DNA of 64,000 bases from assembly GCF_000244975.1 (NCBI RefSeq), contig NZ_CM001440.1, positions 3,146,325 through 3,210,324 of the forward strand, given 5' to 3'. The translations under genes and the position numbers were made by a program. This document shows positions 27,249 to 36,948 of this stretch, one piece after another. How positions within the stretch are numbered: the first letter of the stretch is position 1; every line of letters begins with the position of its first letter. Source of the stretch: Saccharomonospora cyanea NA-134. Lineage in GTDB: Bacteria > Actinomycetota > Actinomycetes > Mycobacteriales > Pseudonocardiaceae. Below the pieces are notes generated by a model. That model did no database searches, was not told where the DNA came from, and saw nothing but the letters and a program-made list of their open reading frames with translations.

Positions 27249-28429
27249 CGCCCCGTCTCCACGAGGTGGGTCGGTGCGATGTCCAGTTCGAACGTCCGCG
27301 CCACGCGGAGTCCGTCGCGGTAGTCGATCTCGTACACGGTCTGCGTCGCCGCCTCGTTGACGTAGGCGCGTTCGGCGTCCACCTCGATCACGGGTGGTGT
27401 GTCCTGCTCGACCGCGTCCTCGAACAACGACGTCTCCGCCAGCTCCTCACCCGTCTCGGCGTCGAACGCCCGCAGCACCCCTTCGGGATCGAGCGCGAGC
27501 ACGGGACCGTCAGCGCCCACCGCCGTCGTCGCCACGGTGGGGCCGATGTCCAGCAGGTTCCACGCGGATTCCGCGGTGTCGAGCACCCACACTCCGCTCT
27601 CCCCCGCCGCCGCGGCGAGGACGGCGCTGCCGCGACGGTGGGCGAACTCCCCGGCCACCTCGGTGGCGCCCTCCGGGTGGGGAACGTGTTCGGCGCGGTA
27701 CTGGCCGTCATCCTCGGACACGATCACCGCTCCGTCGGCGCAGGAGACCATCGCGACGTCGGACCGCACGGCGGTCGCGTCCCCAGGGTCGATACACCTC
27801 GTGTCCGGTTCCGCCAGGAGCTCCCCGTCGAGGTCGCGCACCTCGACGGAGCCGTCGACCACGAACACGAGGCCGTCACCCACCGGCACTCCCGGCCCTG
27901 CTTCGACGGAGACCGGTTCGGGCACCGTGCCGTCGTCCAGCACTGCCCTGTCGAGCACCGCAGTCGGTCCGTCGGGGCCGGACAAAGTGGTCCCCCAATC
28001 CGCTCCGTGCACGTCGTCCACCGGGCCGATCCGAACGGCTCCCACCATCGCCGGATCGGCGTGGTAGTAGTGCCGGTGGTCGCCGTGATCCACCGTCCAC
28101 GCTCCCCCGTCCACCACGTGCACTCCCGAGGAAGTGGCCAGGTAGGCGAAACGGCCGTCCGTGTGGACGGCTCGCGGCGGCTCCACCTTCCCGAGTTCGA
28201 CGACGTCCTCGGTCAGCAGATCCAGCGCCCGAACCTCGCCGCTGCCGGAGTCGGCGACGACCAGGCGAGGGCGCGGTTCGGCAGCCTCCGTCGCCCCGGG
28301 CACGTACCCGTGGGGCGTCGCAGTCGGCGACGGTTCGGCGGGGGTCGCGGTGGTACCGCAGGCCGCCAGTGACGTGGTCACCAGCAAGGAGGCCAGCAGG
28401 CGCGGTCCCCGGTTCTTCGGATGTCTCAC
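27245..28429 (-). CDS. Second beta-propeller lipoprotein in the azt operon
   Basis: A 394-residue secreted protein, start GTG 28429 overlapping the aztB stop (GTGA). Lipobox SLAAC near residue 24. The body is a chain of WD40/PQQ-like blades (PRLVVADSGSGEVRALDL, YVNEAATQTVYEIDY among them) and a His-rich patch, DHGDHRHYYHAD, at about residues 113-124. It resembles AztD at low level and is encoded between permease and binding protein. I infer a second zinc chaperone or an exchange partner for AztC; the patch is a plausible metal site. The gene is not part of the classical four-gene azt set. Confidence 0.75.
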   Translation of the reverse strand: MRHPKNRGPRLLASLLVTTSLAACGTTATPAEPSPTATPHGYVPGATEAAEPRPRLVVADSGSGEVRALDLLTEDVVELGKVEPPRAVHTDGRFAYLATSSGVHVVDGGAWTVDHGDHRHYYHADPAMVGAVRIGPVDDVHGADWGTTLSGPDGPTAVLDRAVLDDGTVPEPVSVEAGPGVPVGDGLVFVVDGSVEVRDLDGELLAEPDTRCIDPGDATAVRSDVAMVSCADGAVIVSEDDGQYRAEHVPHPEGATEVAGEFAHRRGSAVLAAAAGESGVWVLDTAESAWNLLDIGPTVATTAVGADGPVLALDPEGVLRAFDAETGEELAETSLFEDAVEQDTPPVIEVDAERAYVNEAATQTVYEIDYRDGLRVARTFELDIAPTHLVETGR

Positions 28430-29298
28430 GTCGGAGTCTCGACCTTCTCTTGGATTGTCCACTCTGGATTCAGCAGGGGCCGGACCCGGTCGCGCAGGCG
28501 TGCCAGGGCCGACGAGACGAAGTACTGGGCCACGGCGACGGCGGCGATCGTCGCGCCGGCGGCCGTTCCGGCGTGCCACGAGACGAGCAACCCGAGCACC
28601 GTGGCCGTGCAACCGAGCAGCGTCGCACCGACCAAAGCGGCGGGAATCCGCCGAGCCCACGCCAGTGCCGCAGCCGGAGGCGCGACCAGCAGGCCGAAGA
28701 CCAACAGCGTGCCCACGACATGGAACGACGACACCGTGGCGAGCGTGATCAGCGCCAGCAACGCCGCGTGCGCGCGGCCCGGTCGCAGCCCCAGCGTGTG
28801 CGCGATGCGCGCGTCCAGTGTGAGCGCGACGAACGCGCGGTAGCCGAGTACCGACACGACGACCGCCACCAGCACCGCGACGGCCAGTACCCCGAGGTCG
28901 GCGTTCCGGACGGCGAGCACGTCACCGAAGAGGAATCCCGTGACGTCCACGGCGAACGACTCCGAGCGCGAAACGATGATGACTCCGGCCGACAGCATGG
29001 CCACGAACAGCAACCCGATGCCGGTGTCGTGCGACAGCCTTCCCGACCGGCCCAGAACGGTGACACCCGCGGCCAGCACACCGGCGCTCAGCGCCGCGCC
29101 GACGAACGGGTTCGCACCCAGCAGGGATGCCAGGGCCACGCCGGGAAGCATGCCGTGCGAGAGCGCGTCGCCGAGGAACGCCATTCCCCGCAGCACCACC
29201 CAGGTGCCGGCGAGAGCGCAGACCACCGAGACGAGCACGCCACCCCACAGCGCCCGCTGCACGAAGCCCACCTCGAACGGGGCGATCAGCCACTCCAT
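28426..29298 (-). CDS. aztB: Zinc ABC transporter permease AztB
   Basis: A 290-residue membrane protein of the ABC-3 (ZnuB/AztB) family with about eight helices. FVQRALWGGVLVSVVCALAG, GMAFLGDALSHGMLPGVAL and the later STVHVVG-like SSFHVVGTLLVFGLL are family marks. Although the frame continues to an ATG at 29331, that would lie inside the Zur-like palindrome; ATG 29298 (MEWLIAPFEV) is the normal AztB N-terminus. The gene is divergent from aztA and heads aztB, propeller, aztC, aztD, with overlaps throughout. Confidence 0.92.
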   Translation of the reverse strand: MEWLIAPFEVGFVQRALWGGVLVSVVCALAGTWVVLRGMAFLGDALSHGMLPGVALASLLGANPFVGAALSAGVLAAGVTVLGRSGRLSHDTGIGLLFVAMLSAGVIIVSRSESFAVDVTGFLFGDVLAVRNADLGVLAVAVLVAVVVSVLGYRAFVALTLDARIAHTLGLRPGRAHAALLALITLATVSSFHVVGTLLVFGLLVAPPAAALAWARRIPAALVGATLLGCTATVLGLLVSWHAGTAAGATIAAVAVAQYFVSSALARLRDRVRPLLNPEWTIQEKVETPT

Positions 29299-29317
29299 GA
29301 CAGCGGAGCCTATATTG

Positions 29318-29334
29318 GAAATGATTTTCATTTC
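29318..29334. promoter_or_regulatory. Zur-like operator between aztB and aztA
   Basis: GAAATGA and TCATTTC form perfect 7-bp arms around TTT. The AT-rich, TGAAAAT-like palindrome resembles known actinobacterial Zur boxes and is the only site between the two divergent zinc-transport genes, 15 bp from aztA and 19 bp from aztB. A TATATT/AATATA run beside it (29311-29316) can serve as a -10 element. Zn-loaded Zur would shut off both directions. Confidence 0.82.
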
Positions 29335-29349
29335 AAGGGGTGAGTTGCC

Positions 29350-30069
29350 ATGGTATGCACCACACAGGCCGATGCCGAACTCGACACCGTGTCAGCGGGT
29401 TACACGGGACGTCCGGTGCTGCACGACGTTTCCGTCCGCTTCCCGCACGGCCGGATCACGGCCCTCGTGGGCGCCAACGGGTCGGGTAAGTCCACAGTGC
29501 TCGGTGTGTTGGCGGGACTGCTGCGTCCGGTGGCGGGCACGGTACGAGCGCCCCGACGCCCCGCACTCGTAGCGCAGCACACGGCTGTGCCCACACTGCT
29601 GCCGCTCACGGTGCGCGACACGGTGAACATGGGCCGCTGGGCGGCCCGGGGCGGCCCATGGCGGCGGCTGTCCCGCCACGACCGGGACGTGGTGGACCGC
29701 TGCCTGAGCCTGCTCGGCATCGGTGACCTCGCGACACGGACACTGTCGGCCCTGTCCGGTGGTCAGCGACAACGGACGCTGGTGGCACAGGCGCTCGCGC
29801 AGGAATCCACACTGCTGCTCCTGGACGAGCCGACGTCCGCACTGGACACTTCGGCGAGCGCGGCGATCCTGCGCGCACTCGGCGACGCGCGAGCCGAAGG
29901 CACCACGGTCGTACACGCCACGCACGACCTCGCCCAGGCACGGCAGGCCGACCACTGCGTCGTCCTGCGGCAGGGCACGGTCTTCGCGGCCGGATCACCG
30001 GAGGCGGTGCTGTCCCCCGACGTACTGCACGCGGCTTGGGGACTGTCCGGCCCCGGCGAAGCGGGCTGA
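29350..30069 (+). CDS. aztA: Zinc ABC transporter ATP-binding protein AztA
   Basis: A 239-residue ABC ATPase. Walker A is GANGSGKST (about residues 38-46), the Q-loop lies near RPALVAQHTAVP, the signature is LSGGQRQRTLVAQAL, Walker B is LLLLDEPTSALD, and the H-loop is HATHDLAQ. It energises zinc import through AztB. AAGGGG precedes ATG 29350. It is transcribed alone, divergent from the aztB-led operon, and shares the Zur-like operator. Confidence 0.93.
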   Translation: MVCTTQADAELDTVSAGYTGRPVLHDVSVRFPHGRITALVGANGSGKSTVLGVLAGLLRPVAGTVRAPRRPALVAQHTAVPTLLPLTVRDTVNMGRWAARGGPWRRLSRHDRDVVDRCLSLLGIGDLATRTLSALSGGQRQRTLVAQALAQESTLLLLDEPTSALDTSASAAILRALGDARAEGTTVVHATHDLAQARQADHCVVLRQGTVFAAGSPEAVLSPDVLHAAWGLSGPGEAG

Positions 30070-30345
30070 ACCACACGCCGCCGGGCGGCTCCCCGGGATA
30101 CTCCGGTTCCCGCGGTCGTTCGCGTGGACGATCGCACCGGCACCCGTTTCCGGCGGGGAACGAGAGTCGTAGGGGCCGGGGTGGCGTCAGCCACCGGGTC
30201 GCGCACCGGGTGACTGGGGACGCGCTCGGTCCCGGCGCGACCTACCGCGTGACCGGACGACCGTTCCTCGCGTCCGGCAACGACCTCGCGTCCCGCCCGC
30301 TACGTGGAACGCGGCGCCATGGTGACGGTCGGCGGCGCGAACCGG
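30070..30345. other. Noncoding gap between convergent aztA and MBL genes with hairpins
   Basis: No credible gene. It contains GGTGGC-gtca-GCCACC (30180-30195, perfect 6-bp stem) and GGTCGCGC paired with GCGCGACC (30197-30204 with 30235-30242). Such stems between converging genes probably act as a bidirectional terminator. A small GC hairpin at 30077-30089 follows the aztA stop directly. Confidence 0.55.
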
Positions 30346-31065
30346 TCAGCCGCCGAAGAACGTGCGCCACTCCTCCAGCGAGCGGGGCCGGAAGACGACG
30401 TTGTCACGGCGAACGTTCGACAACGAAGCCGACGGCTCCGCCGAGTACCAGTGCCCCGGGTAGACCACCGGGTCACCCGGGAGACCGGCCAGCCAGCGCA
30501 GGCTCCGGTACATCGCGTCGACGTCCCCACCCGGCAGGTCGGTGCGGCCACAGCCGTCGAGGAACAACGTGTCACCCGCCACGAGCGCGCCGTCGAGCAG
30601 GAAACACTGGCTGCCCGGCGTGTGACCCGGCGTGTGCAGCAGGCGGATGGTGACGGAACCCACGTCGAGACGGTCGTCGTGGTCGTGGGCCACGAGGTCG
30701 GTCTTCGACACTCCCGTGGTGCGGCGCACCCATTCCAACTCGGCGGCGGCGACGTGCACCGGCACCTGAACGCGCCCCAGCAACTCGGCCAGGCCCGGCA
30801 GGGAGAAACCGAGCAGGTCGCCGCCGACGTGGTCGGGGTGGTGGTGGGTCGCGAGCACGCCGACGAGCCGCATGTCGTCGTCCGCCAGCACGCCGAGCAG
30901 GTCGTCGATCGCGTAGGCGGGATCCACCACCACTGCCTCGCGCGTGTCGCGGTCACCGATCAGATAGGTGAAGTTGCGCATCTGGGTGGCCACGGGGTCG
31001 CCGACGGCGAAGTCCCGCCCGGACAGCAGCTGCCGGAAGTACAAGCGCTCGGACATGCGCCGCAT
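30346..31065 (-). CDS. MBL-fold metallo-hydrolase, glyoxalase II/ETHE1-like
   Basis: A 239-residue metallo-beta-lactamase-fold enzyme. The metal motif THHHPDHVGG is near residue 75, LLHTPGHTPGSQ and VAGDTLFLDGCGRTDLPGG follow, and a late PGHWYSAEP supplies the last His. This set resembles hydroxyacylglutathione hydrolase and persulfide dioxygenase relatives. Thiol partner in an actinobacterium would be mycothiol. ATG 31065 has GAGGGG upstream; ATG 31056 is possible. The promoter region, shared with a divergent SDR gene, is filled with 21-bp repeats. Confidence 0.85.
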   Translation of the reverse strand: MRRMSERLYFRQLLSGRDFAVGDPVATQMRNFTYLIGDRDTREAVVVDPAYAIDDLLGVLADDDMRLVGVLATHHHPDHVGGDLLGFSLPGLAELLGRVQVPVHVAAAELEWVRRTTGVSKTDLVAHDHDDRLDVGSVTIRLLHTPGHTPGSQCFLLDGALVAGDTLFLDGCGRTDLPGGDVDAMYRSLRWLAGLPGDPVVYPGHWYSAEPSASLSNVRRDNVVFRPRSLEEWRTFFGG

Positions 31066-31078
31066 GGTAACCCCTCGG

Positions 31079-31156
31079 CCGTACGGGAACTGCGGACACA
31101 CGTGCACGGGTCCTCGCATCGCACGATGCGGACACGCGTACGCAGACTGCGGACAC
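31079..31156. repeat. Copies of the 21-bp repeat inside a divergent promoter region
   Basis: Units 31079-31099 and 31136-31156 are full (…CTGCGGACAC). A third, interrupted copy ends at 31135 (ATGCGGACAC) with an unrelated insertion before it. The 111-bp gap between MBL (minus) and SDR (plus) start codons contains little else, so any promoter must overlap the repeats. Confidence 0.8.
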
Positions 31157-31176
31157 GCGTGCGGCAGGATGACGCC

Positions 31177-31920
31177 ATGGACGGGACAGTGGTGGTACTG
31201 GGTGGGCGCAGCGAGATCGGATTGGCCGTGGCCACGCGGTTGGCCCGCCAGGGCGCACGGTCCTTCGTGCTCGCCGCGCGGCGCAGCGCGGACCTCGACA
31301 CCGAGGAACACGCGTTGCGGACAGCGGGGGCCGAGACGGTGACGCGCGTGGAGTTCGACGCCGACGACCTCGCCTCGCACGAACGGGTGCTGGGCGGCAT
31401 CGTCGCCGAGCACGGTCCCGTCTCGGTGGTGGTGACGTCGTTCGGCATCCTGGGCGACCAGGCACGGGCCGAGCGCGACGCCGCCCACGCCGTGTCCATC
31501 GTGCACACCGACTACACCGCGCACGTCAGCGTGCTCACCCACGCCGCCAACCTGCTCCGCGCTCAGGGACACGGCGCGCTCGTCGTGTTCTCCTCGGTGG
31601 CGGGCGTGCGCGTGCGCCGCGCCAACTACGTCTACGGCTCCGCGAAGGCGGGCCTCGACGGGTTCGCCTCCGGCCTCGCCGACGCCCTGCACGGCAGCGG
31701 GGTGCGGCTGCTGCTGGTGCGGCCCGGCTTCGTCATCGGCCGGATGACCCACGGCATGAAGCCCGCCCCGTTCTCCAGCACGCCCGAGGCGGTGGCCGAC
31801 GCCACCGTGGCGGCACTGCGGTCGGGACGCCACACCGTGTGGGTGCCCACCGTGCTACGGCCGGTGTTCGCGCTGATGCGCCTGCTTCCCCGCCCGATCT
31901 GGCGGCGGCTGCCCCGCTGA
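31177..31920 (+). CDS. SDR family reductase, DprE2-like
   Basis: A 247-residue short-chain dehydrogenase. VVVLGGRSEIGLAVATRLA is the nucleotide fold, VVFSSVAGVRVRRANYVYGSAKAGL holds the Ser-Tyr-Lys triad (split here: SSVAG, YGSAK), and the C-terminus ends PRPIWRRLPR. This tail and the VRRAN-YVYGSAKAGLDGF block strongly resemble DprE2, the reductase that completes decaprenylphosphoryl-arabinose for arabinogalactan. No dprE1 is adjacent, so this may be an orphan paralogue. AGGA precedes ATG 31177. Confidence 0.82.
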   Translation: MDGTVVVLGGRSEIGLAVATRLARQGARSFVLAARRSADLDTEEHALRTAGAETVTRVEFDADDLASHERVLGGIVAEHGPVSVVVTSFGILGDQARAERDAAHAVSIVHTDYTAHVSVLTHAANLLRAQGHGALVVFSSVAGVRVRRANYVYGSAKAGLDGFASGLADALHGSGVRLLLVRPGFVIGRMTHGMKPAPFSSTPEAVADATVAALRSGRHTVWVPTVLRPVFALMRLLPRPIWRRLPR

Positions 31921-31944
31921 GCGGGCGCCTCTACGCTTGAGGCC

Positions 31945-32469
31945 ATGGGCACCGGAGCGAGTGACCGGTTGAGTTGGGCCGTGGGAACGCTCGGCCTGAG
32001 GCCCACCGACCGGGTCCTGGAGGTCGGTTGCGGACCCGGTGTCGCGGTGTCGCTGGTGTGCGAACTGCTGACCGACGGGCACGTCACGGCCATCGACCGC
32101 TCGGAGGCCATGACCGCTGCGGCCGCGCGCCGCAACGCGCGGCACATCGCCGAGGGTCGCGCCGACGTCCGCACGACCCCGCTGGCCGAAGCCGGTTTCG
32201 ACCACGAGCGGTTCGACGTGGTCTTCGCCGTCCGTGTCGGGGTCTTCTCCCGCGGTGAGCCGACGCGGGAACTCACCGTCGTACGCGACCACCTCGCGCC
32301 CGGTGGTCGGCTCGTGCTCGTCGAGCAGCCGCCGACGGCCGAGCGGCTCGACGAGGCCGTCGACACGCTCACGCGTCACCTCGTCGCACACGGATTCGTG
32401 GTGCACGACGTCGTGCGGGCCGAACCGCCCCTCGTGCCCGGCGCCTCGGTGATCAGCACACCGGTCTGA
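31945..32469 (+). CDS. Class I SAM-dependent methyltransferase
   Basis: A 174-residue small methyltransferase. Motif I is VLEVGCGPGVAVS near residue 25, motif II ends in AIDRSEAM, motif III lies around FDVVFAVRVGVF, and motif post-III is LAPGGRLVLVEQP. The short length means no lid domain, so the acceptor cannot be guessed. It follows the DprE2-like SDR by 24 bp and converges on a nitroreductase gene. Confidence 0.85.
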   Translation: MGTGASDRLSWAVGTLGLRPTDRVLEVGCGPGVAVSLVCELLTDGHVTAIDRSEAMTAAAARRNARHIAEGRADVRTTPLAEAGFDHERFDVVFAVRVGVFSRGEPTRELTVVRDHLAPGGRLVLVEQPPTAERLDEAVDTLTRHLVAHGFVVHDVVRAEPPLVPGASVISTPV

Positions 32470-32480
32470 GGACTCCCGCG

Positions 32481-33464
32481 TCACTCTCGGCGGGAGAGCA
32501 GCTCGTTCTGGTGCCGGCGCGGGCTCTGCGGCACCACCCCGGACGGCCTGCCGACGCGCATGAGCAACTGCGGGTGCCCGGTCAGCGACAGCTGCTCGCC
32601 GAAGCGTCGCCGAGCCTCCGGCAGGTGCAGCGGGTGCGTTTGCACGGCCGCCACGAAACCGCGTTCCACGGCGGCGAGCCACAGCCGCTGCATGGCCAGC
32701 CCGATGCGCACGTGCGCGTCCCTGTCGTCGGCTTCGGTGGCGAACAGCAACACGGTCTCCTCGGCGAGCCGGTCGGCCAGCGCCTGCCGGTGGGGTAGCG
32801 CGGTCTGAGTACGCACCAGGCCCGCCCACGGCAGCGAGGACGGTGGGGACGCGCTGCCTGCGACACCGGCGCCGTGCGCGCGGGAGCGTTCGTCCCGGAT
32901 CGTCCAGATCGCCAGCTCACGCTGGTAGCCCCGGTCCTGCTTCAACACGCCTCCGGCGTATTCGAGCAGGTCGGCCAGTGCGTCGATCTCCACCGGACCG
33001 TTCAACGGACGGACGCGCACGTCCTCGTCACCTGCCTCCGGGACGAGGCGGGCCACGTCTTCGCGGGACAGCACCGGGCCCGCGAACGGTCTGCGGTAGC
33101 TGCGCCTGCGGGAGATGGCGGAGTACCGATGCAGCTCGGTCTCACGGGGCCGATGTTCGCCCTCGACGGTCAGCCGGGCCACGAGGTCGGCGTCGGGGCC
33201 GTCCGGCAACAGTCGCACCCGGGACTCCAGCGACAGCACGCGCGCGGCGATCTCCAGGTTGGCCACGGCCGCACCGCACGAGATCGTGCGGTCCCGGCCG
33301 CGTGGGTCGTGGTGCGGCAGGGAAAGGTCGGCGCGCTCGAACAGCACCGCCTCACCGTCGGGCAACTCCAGCCGCCACGGCTGGATGTTGTGCACCGAGG
33401 GCGCACGGACGACGGCCCTGGCGAGCACGTCGGTCTCACCGGCCGACCACTCGCGCTTCGTCAT
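32481..33464 (-). CDS. Acg-type nitroreductase family protein
   Basis: A 327-residue protein of the Acg family (two fused, degenerate nitroreductase-like halves; Rv2032 in M. tuberculosis is a DosR-regulon member). RAPSVHNIQPWRLEL is the diagnostic N-terminal FMN-site block and SCGAAVANLEIAARVLS follows; RRRSYRRPFAGP and the C-terminal GHPQLLMRVGRP match too. Mycobacterial Acg binds FMN but lacks classical reductase activity and may store flavin. Divergent from the DevR-like regulator, with a DosR-box-like palindrome between them. Confidence 0.88.
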   Translation of the reverse strand: MTKREWSAGETDVLARAVVRAPSVHNIQPWRLELPDGEAVLFERADLSLPHHDPRGRDRTISCGAAVANLEIAARVLSLESRVRLLPDGPDADLVARLTVEGEHRPRETELHRYSAISRRRSYRRPFAGPVLSREDVARLVPEAGDEDVRVRPLNGPVEIDALADLLEYAGGVLKQDRGYQRELAIWTIRDERSRAHGAGVAGSASPPSSLPWAGLVRTQTALPHRQALADRLAEETVLLFATEADDRDAHVRIGLAMQRLWLAAVERGFVAAVQTHPLHLPEARRRFGEQLSLTGHPQLLMRVGRPSGVVPQSPRRHQNELLSRRE

Positions 33465-33570
33465 GGTTCGACGATTCCCACTCGGGGGCCTCACGACACC
33501 GGCCGAAGAGCCCGCGCGCGAGGGTCGAACGGCCTCGCCCGGCGACTCGGGACCACCCGGCCGGGTCACC

Positions 33571-33584
33571 GGGGCCGAAGCCCC
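33571..33584. promoter_or_regulatory. DosR-box-like palindrome between nitroreductase and devR-like gene
   Basis: GGGGCCGAAGCCCC is a perfect 5-bp stem around CGAA and matches 10 of 14 positions of GGGACTWWAGTCCC with correct spacing. It lies 107 bp from the nitroreductase start and 58 bp from the regulator start, a place suited to autoregulation. It could equally be an RNA hairpin. Confidence 0.4.
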
Positions 33585-33641
33585 CACCACGGGTGACCTC
33601 GACGCCCTGCGGCGGCGACGGTGGAGAACTACCCTGCCGGG

Positions 33642-34313
33642 ATGACCATCAGCGTCTTTCTCGTCGACGACCACGAGATCGTTCGCCGCGGCCTCGCCGA
33701 TCTGCTGGAGAGTGAACCGGACATGCGGATCGCGGGCGAGGCGGCGTCGGTGGGCGAGGCGCTCACGCGCATCCCGGGTTCCGGTGCCGACGTCGCCGTG
33801 CTCGACGTGCGGCTGCCCGACGGCAACGGCGTGGAGCTGTGTCGGGAACTGCTGTCCGGGACAGAGGGTCTGCGGTGTCTGATGCTGACCTCGTACCACG
33901 ACGACGAGGCGTTGTTCAACGCGATCATGGCGGGGGCGTCGGGGTTCGTGCTCAAGCAGGTGCTGGGTTCCGACCTCGTCTCGGCCGTGCGCACGGTCGG
34001 CTCCGGTGGCTCGCTGCTGGACAGCAAGACGACCTCGGCGCTCATGAACCGTATCCGGAAGGAACGGGACGACGCCGATCCGGTGGCCGAGTTGTCCGAA
34101 CAGGAACGGGCGGTGTTCGAGCTGATCGGCGAGGGCCTGACCAACCGGGAGATCGCCGCGCGCCTCTTCCTGGCCGAGAAGACCGTGAAGAACTACGTCT
34201 CACGGCTGTTGGGCAAGCTCGGCATGCGGCGCCGTACCCAGGCCGCCGTGCTCGCCACCGAACTGCGCAAGCAGAACCCGGCCCGGCCGCCGAAGCACGG
34301 TCAGAGCTCCTGA
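33642..34313 (+). CDS. devR: NarL/FixJ-type response regulator, DevR/DosR-like
   Basis: A 223-residue response regulator. The receiver starts [18 protein letters not shown], phosphorylation site Asp55 is in [11 protein letters not shown], and TSY and VLKQV complete the switch. The DNA-binding end reads [20 protein letters not shown] then [18 protein letters not shown], nearly the DosR sequence. ATG 33642 gives the natural receiver start. The kinase gene lies convergently 52 bp away. Surrounding Acg, USP and Hsp20 genes with matching boxes make it the likely master regulator of this block, activated under hypoxia, NO or CO if it works as in mycobacteria. Confidence 0.92.
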   Translation: MTISVFLVDDHEIVRRGLADLLESEPDMRIAGEAASVGEALTRIPGSGADVAVLDVRLPDGNGVELCRELLSGTEGLRCLMLTSYHDDEALFNAIMAGASGFVLKQVLGSDLVSAVRTVGSGGSLLDSKTTSALMNRIRKERDDADPVAELSEQERAVFELIGEGLTNREIAARLFLAEKTVKNYVSRLLGKLGMRRRTQAAVLATELRKQNPARPPKHGQSS

Positions 34314-34365
34314 CGCATCGGCGTTCGATCGGGGAGCGGCGACTGGACGGCGCGGGCCGAACAGG

Positions 34366-36177
<1,812 letters not shown>

Positions 36178-36948
36178 TCAAGCCCCTGATGTGGACGGTG
36201 GTCGACCGAGCACGAGCAGCGACTGCGGGCTGCCGTCCACGCCGGTGTGGCGGACCATGCGCTGCCGGAACTCACGCATCTCGAACGGCTCCACCACCGG
36301 GTGCGCGGTGAGCCCGAACACGGTGGCCGCCAGCCAGGCACGCTGAAGTGCCACACCCGCCACGAGCTGTCCGCGCCTGCCGTCGGTCGCGGTGAGCACG
36401 AGCAGCCCCGGTTCCAGGCCGCGTTTGCGGTGCGCGGCCACGACGGCCGCGACGGGGACGACCCTGGCGTCGGCCGTCGACGCCGCGCGGACGATCGCGT
36501 CACACACGGCGGGGTCCAGTGCCGCCGGGTCGCGTGGGTCGAGCGGAGCGTGGTGCCTGCGTTGTTCGAACACCGCGCGGAACTGGCTGATGTCGACCGG
36601 CGAGGGCCGATGCCGCCGGTTCGCCACCACGGTGGCCACCAGCTCGGCCCGCTCCGGGTCGCCGAAGAACACCACCTCCGGTGCCCAGCCGAGGACCCGC
36701 ACGGCACAGACCACGACCGTCAGCGCGCAACCGCAGGCGATGACCCCGTTGCGGTTGGCCCCGGCGTGGTCCCGCAGCGGCGCGGGCAGGTTCTCCGCGA
36801 TCTCGACCCGGTGACCGTGTACGCGAACCGTCCACGGTTCGGCGAGACCACAGCGGTGGGCGTGCGTCGCGGCGCGGGAGAGCACACCCTTCTCCTGCTC
36901 GGACCACGTGTGGCCCGCGAGCGAGAGAACGGGTGGCCCGACGGTCAC
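36178..36948 (-). CDS. Acg-like nitroreductase family protein, short
   Basis: A 256-residue member of the Acg-type group, shorter than its two neighbours (327 and 337). The canonical APSxHNxQPW block is missing; RCGLAEPWTVRVHGHRVEI occupies its place. Conserved later parts are GVIACGCALTVVVCAVRVLG, NRRHRPSPVDISQF and the C-terminal GSPQSLLVLGRPP. Loss of the FMN-binding N-terminal segment suggests it does not bind flavin alone and may pair with the adjacent gene. It overlaps the upstream nitroreductase by 4 bp (GTGA). Confidence 0.8.
   Translation of the reverse strand: MTVGPPVLSLAGHTWSEQEKGVLSRAATHAHRCGLAEPWTVRVHGHRVEIAENLPAPLRDHAGANRNGVIACGCALTVVVCAVRVLGWAPEVVFFGDPERAELVATVVANRRHRPSPVDISQFRAVFEQRRHHAPLDPRDPAALDPAVCDAIVRAASTADARVVPVAAVVAAHRKRGLEPGLLVLTATDGRRGQLVAGVALQRAWLAATVFGLTAHPVVEPFEMREFRQRMVRHTGVDGSPQSLLVLGRPPSTSGA

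Noticed and set aside
29299-29331. Upstream ATG for AztB at 29331
   Set aside because: It falls in the Zur-like palindrome and adds residues not found in the family.
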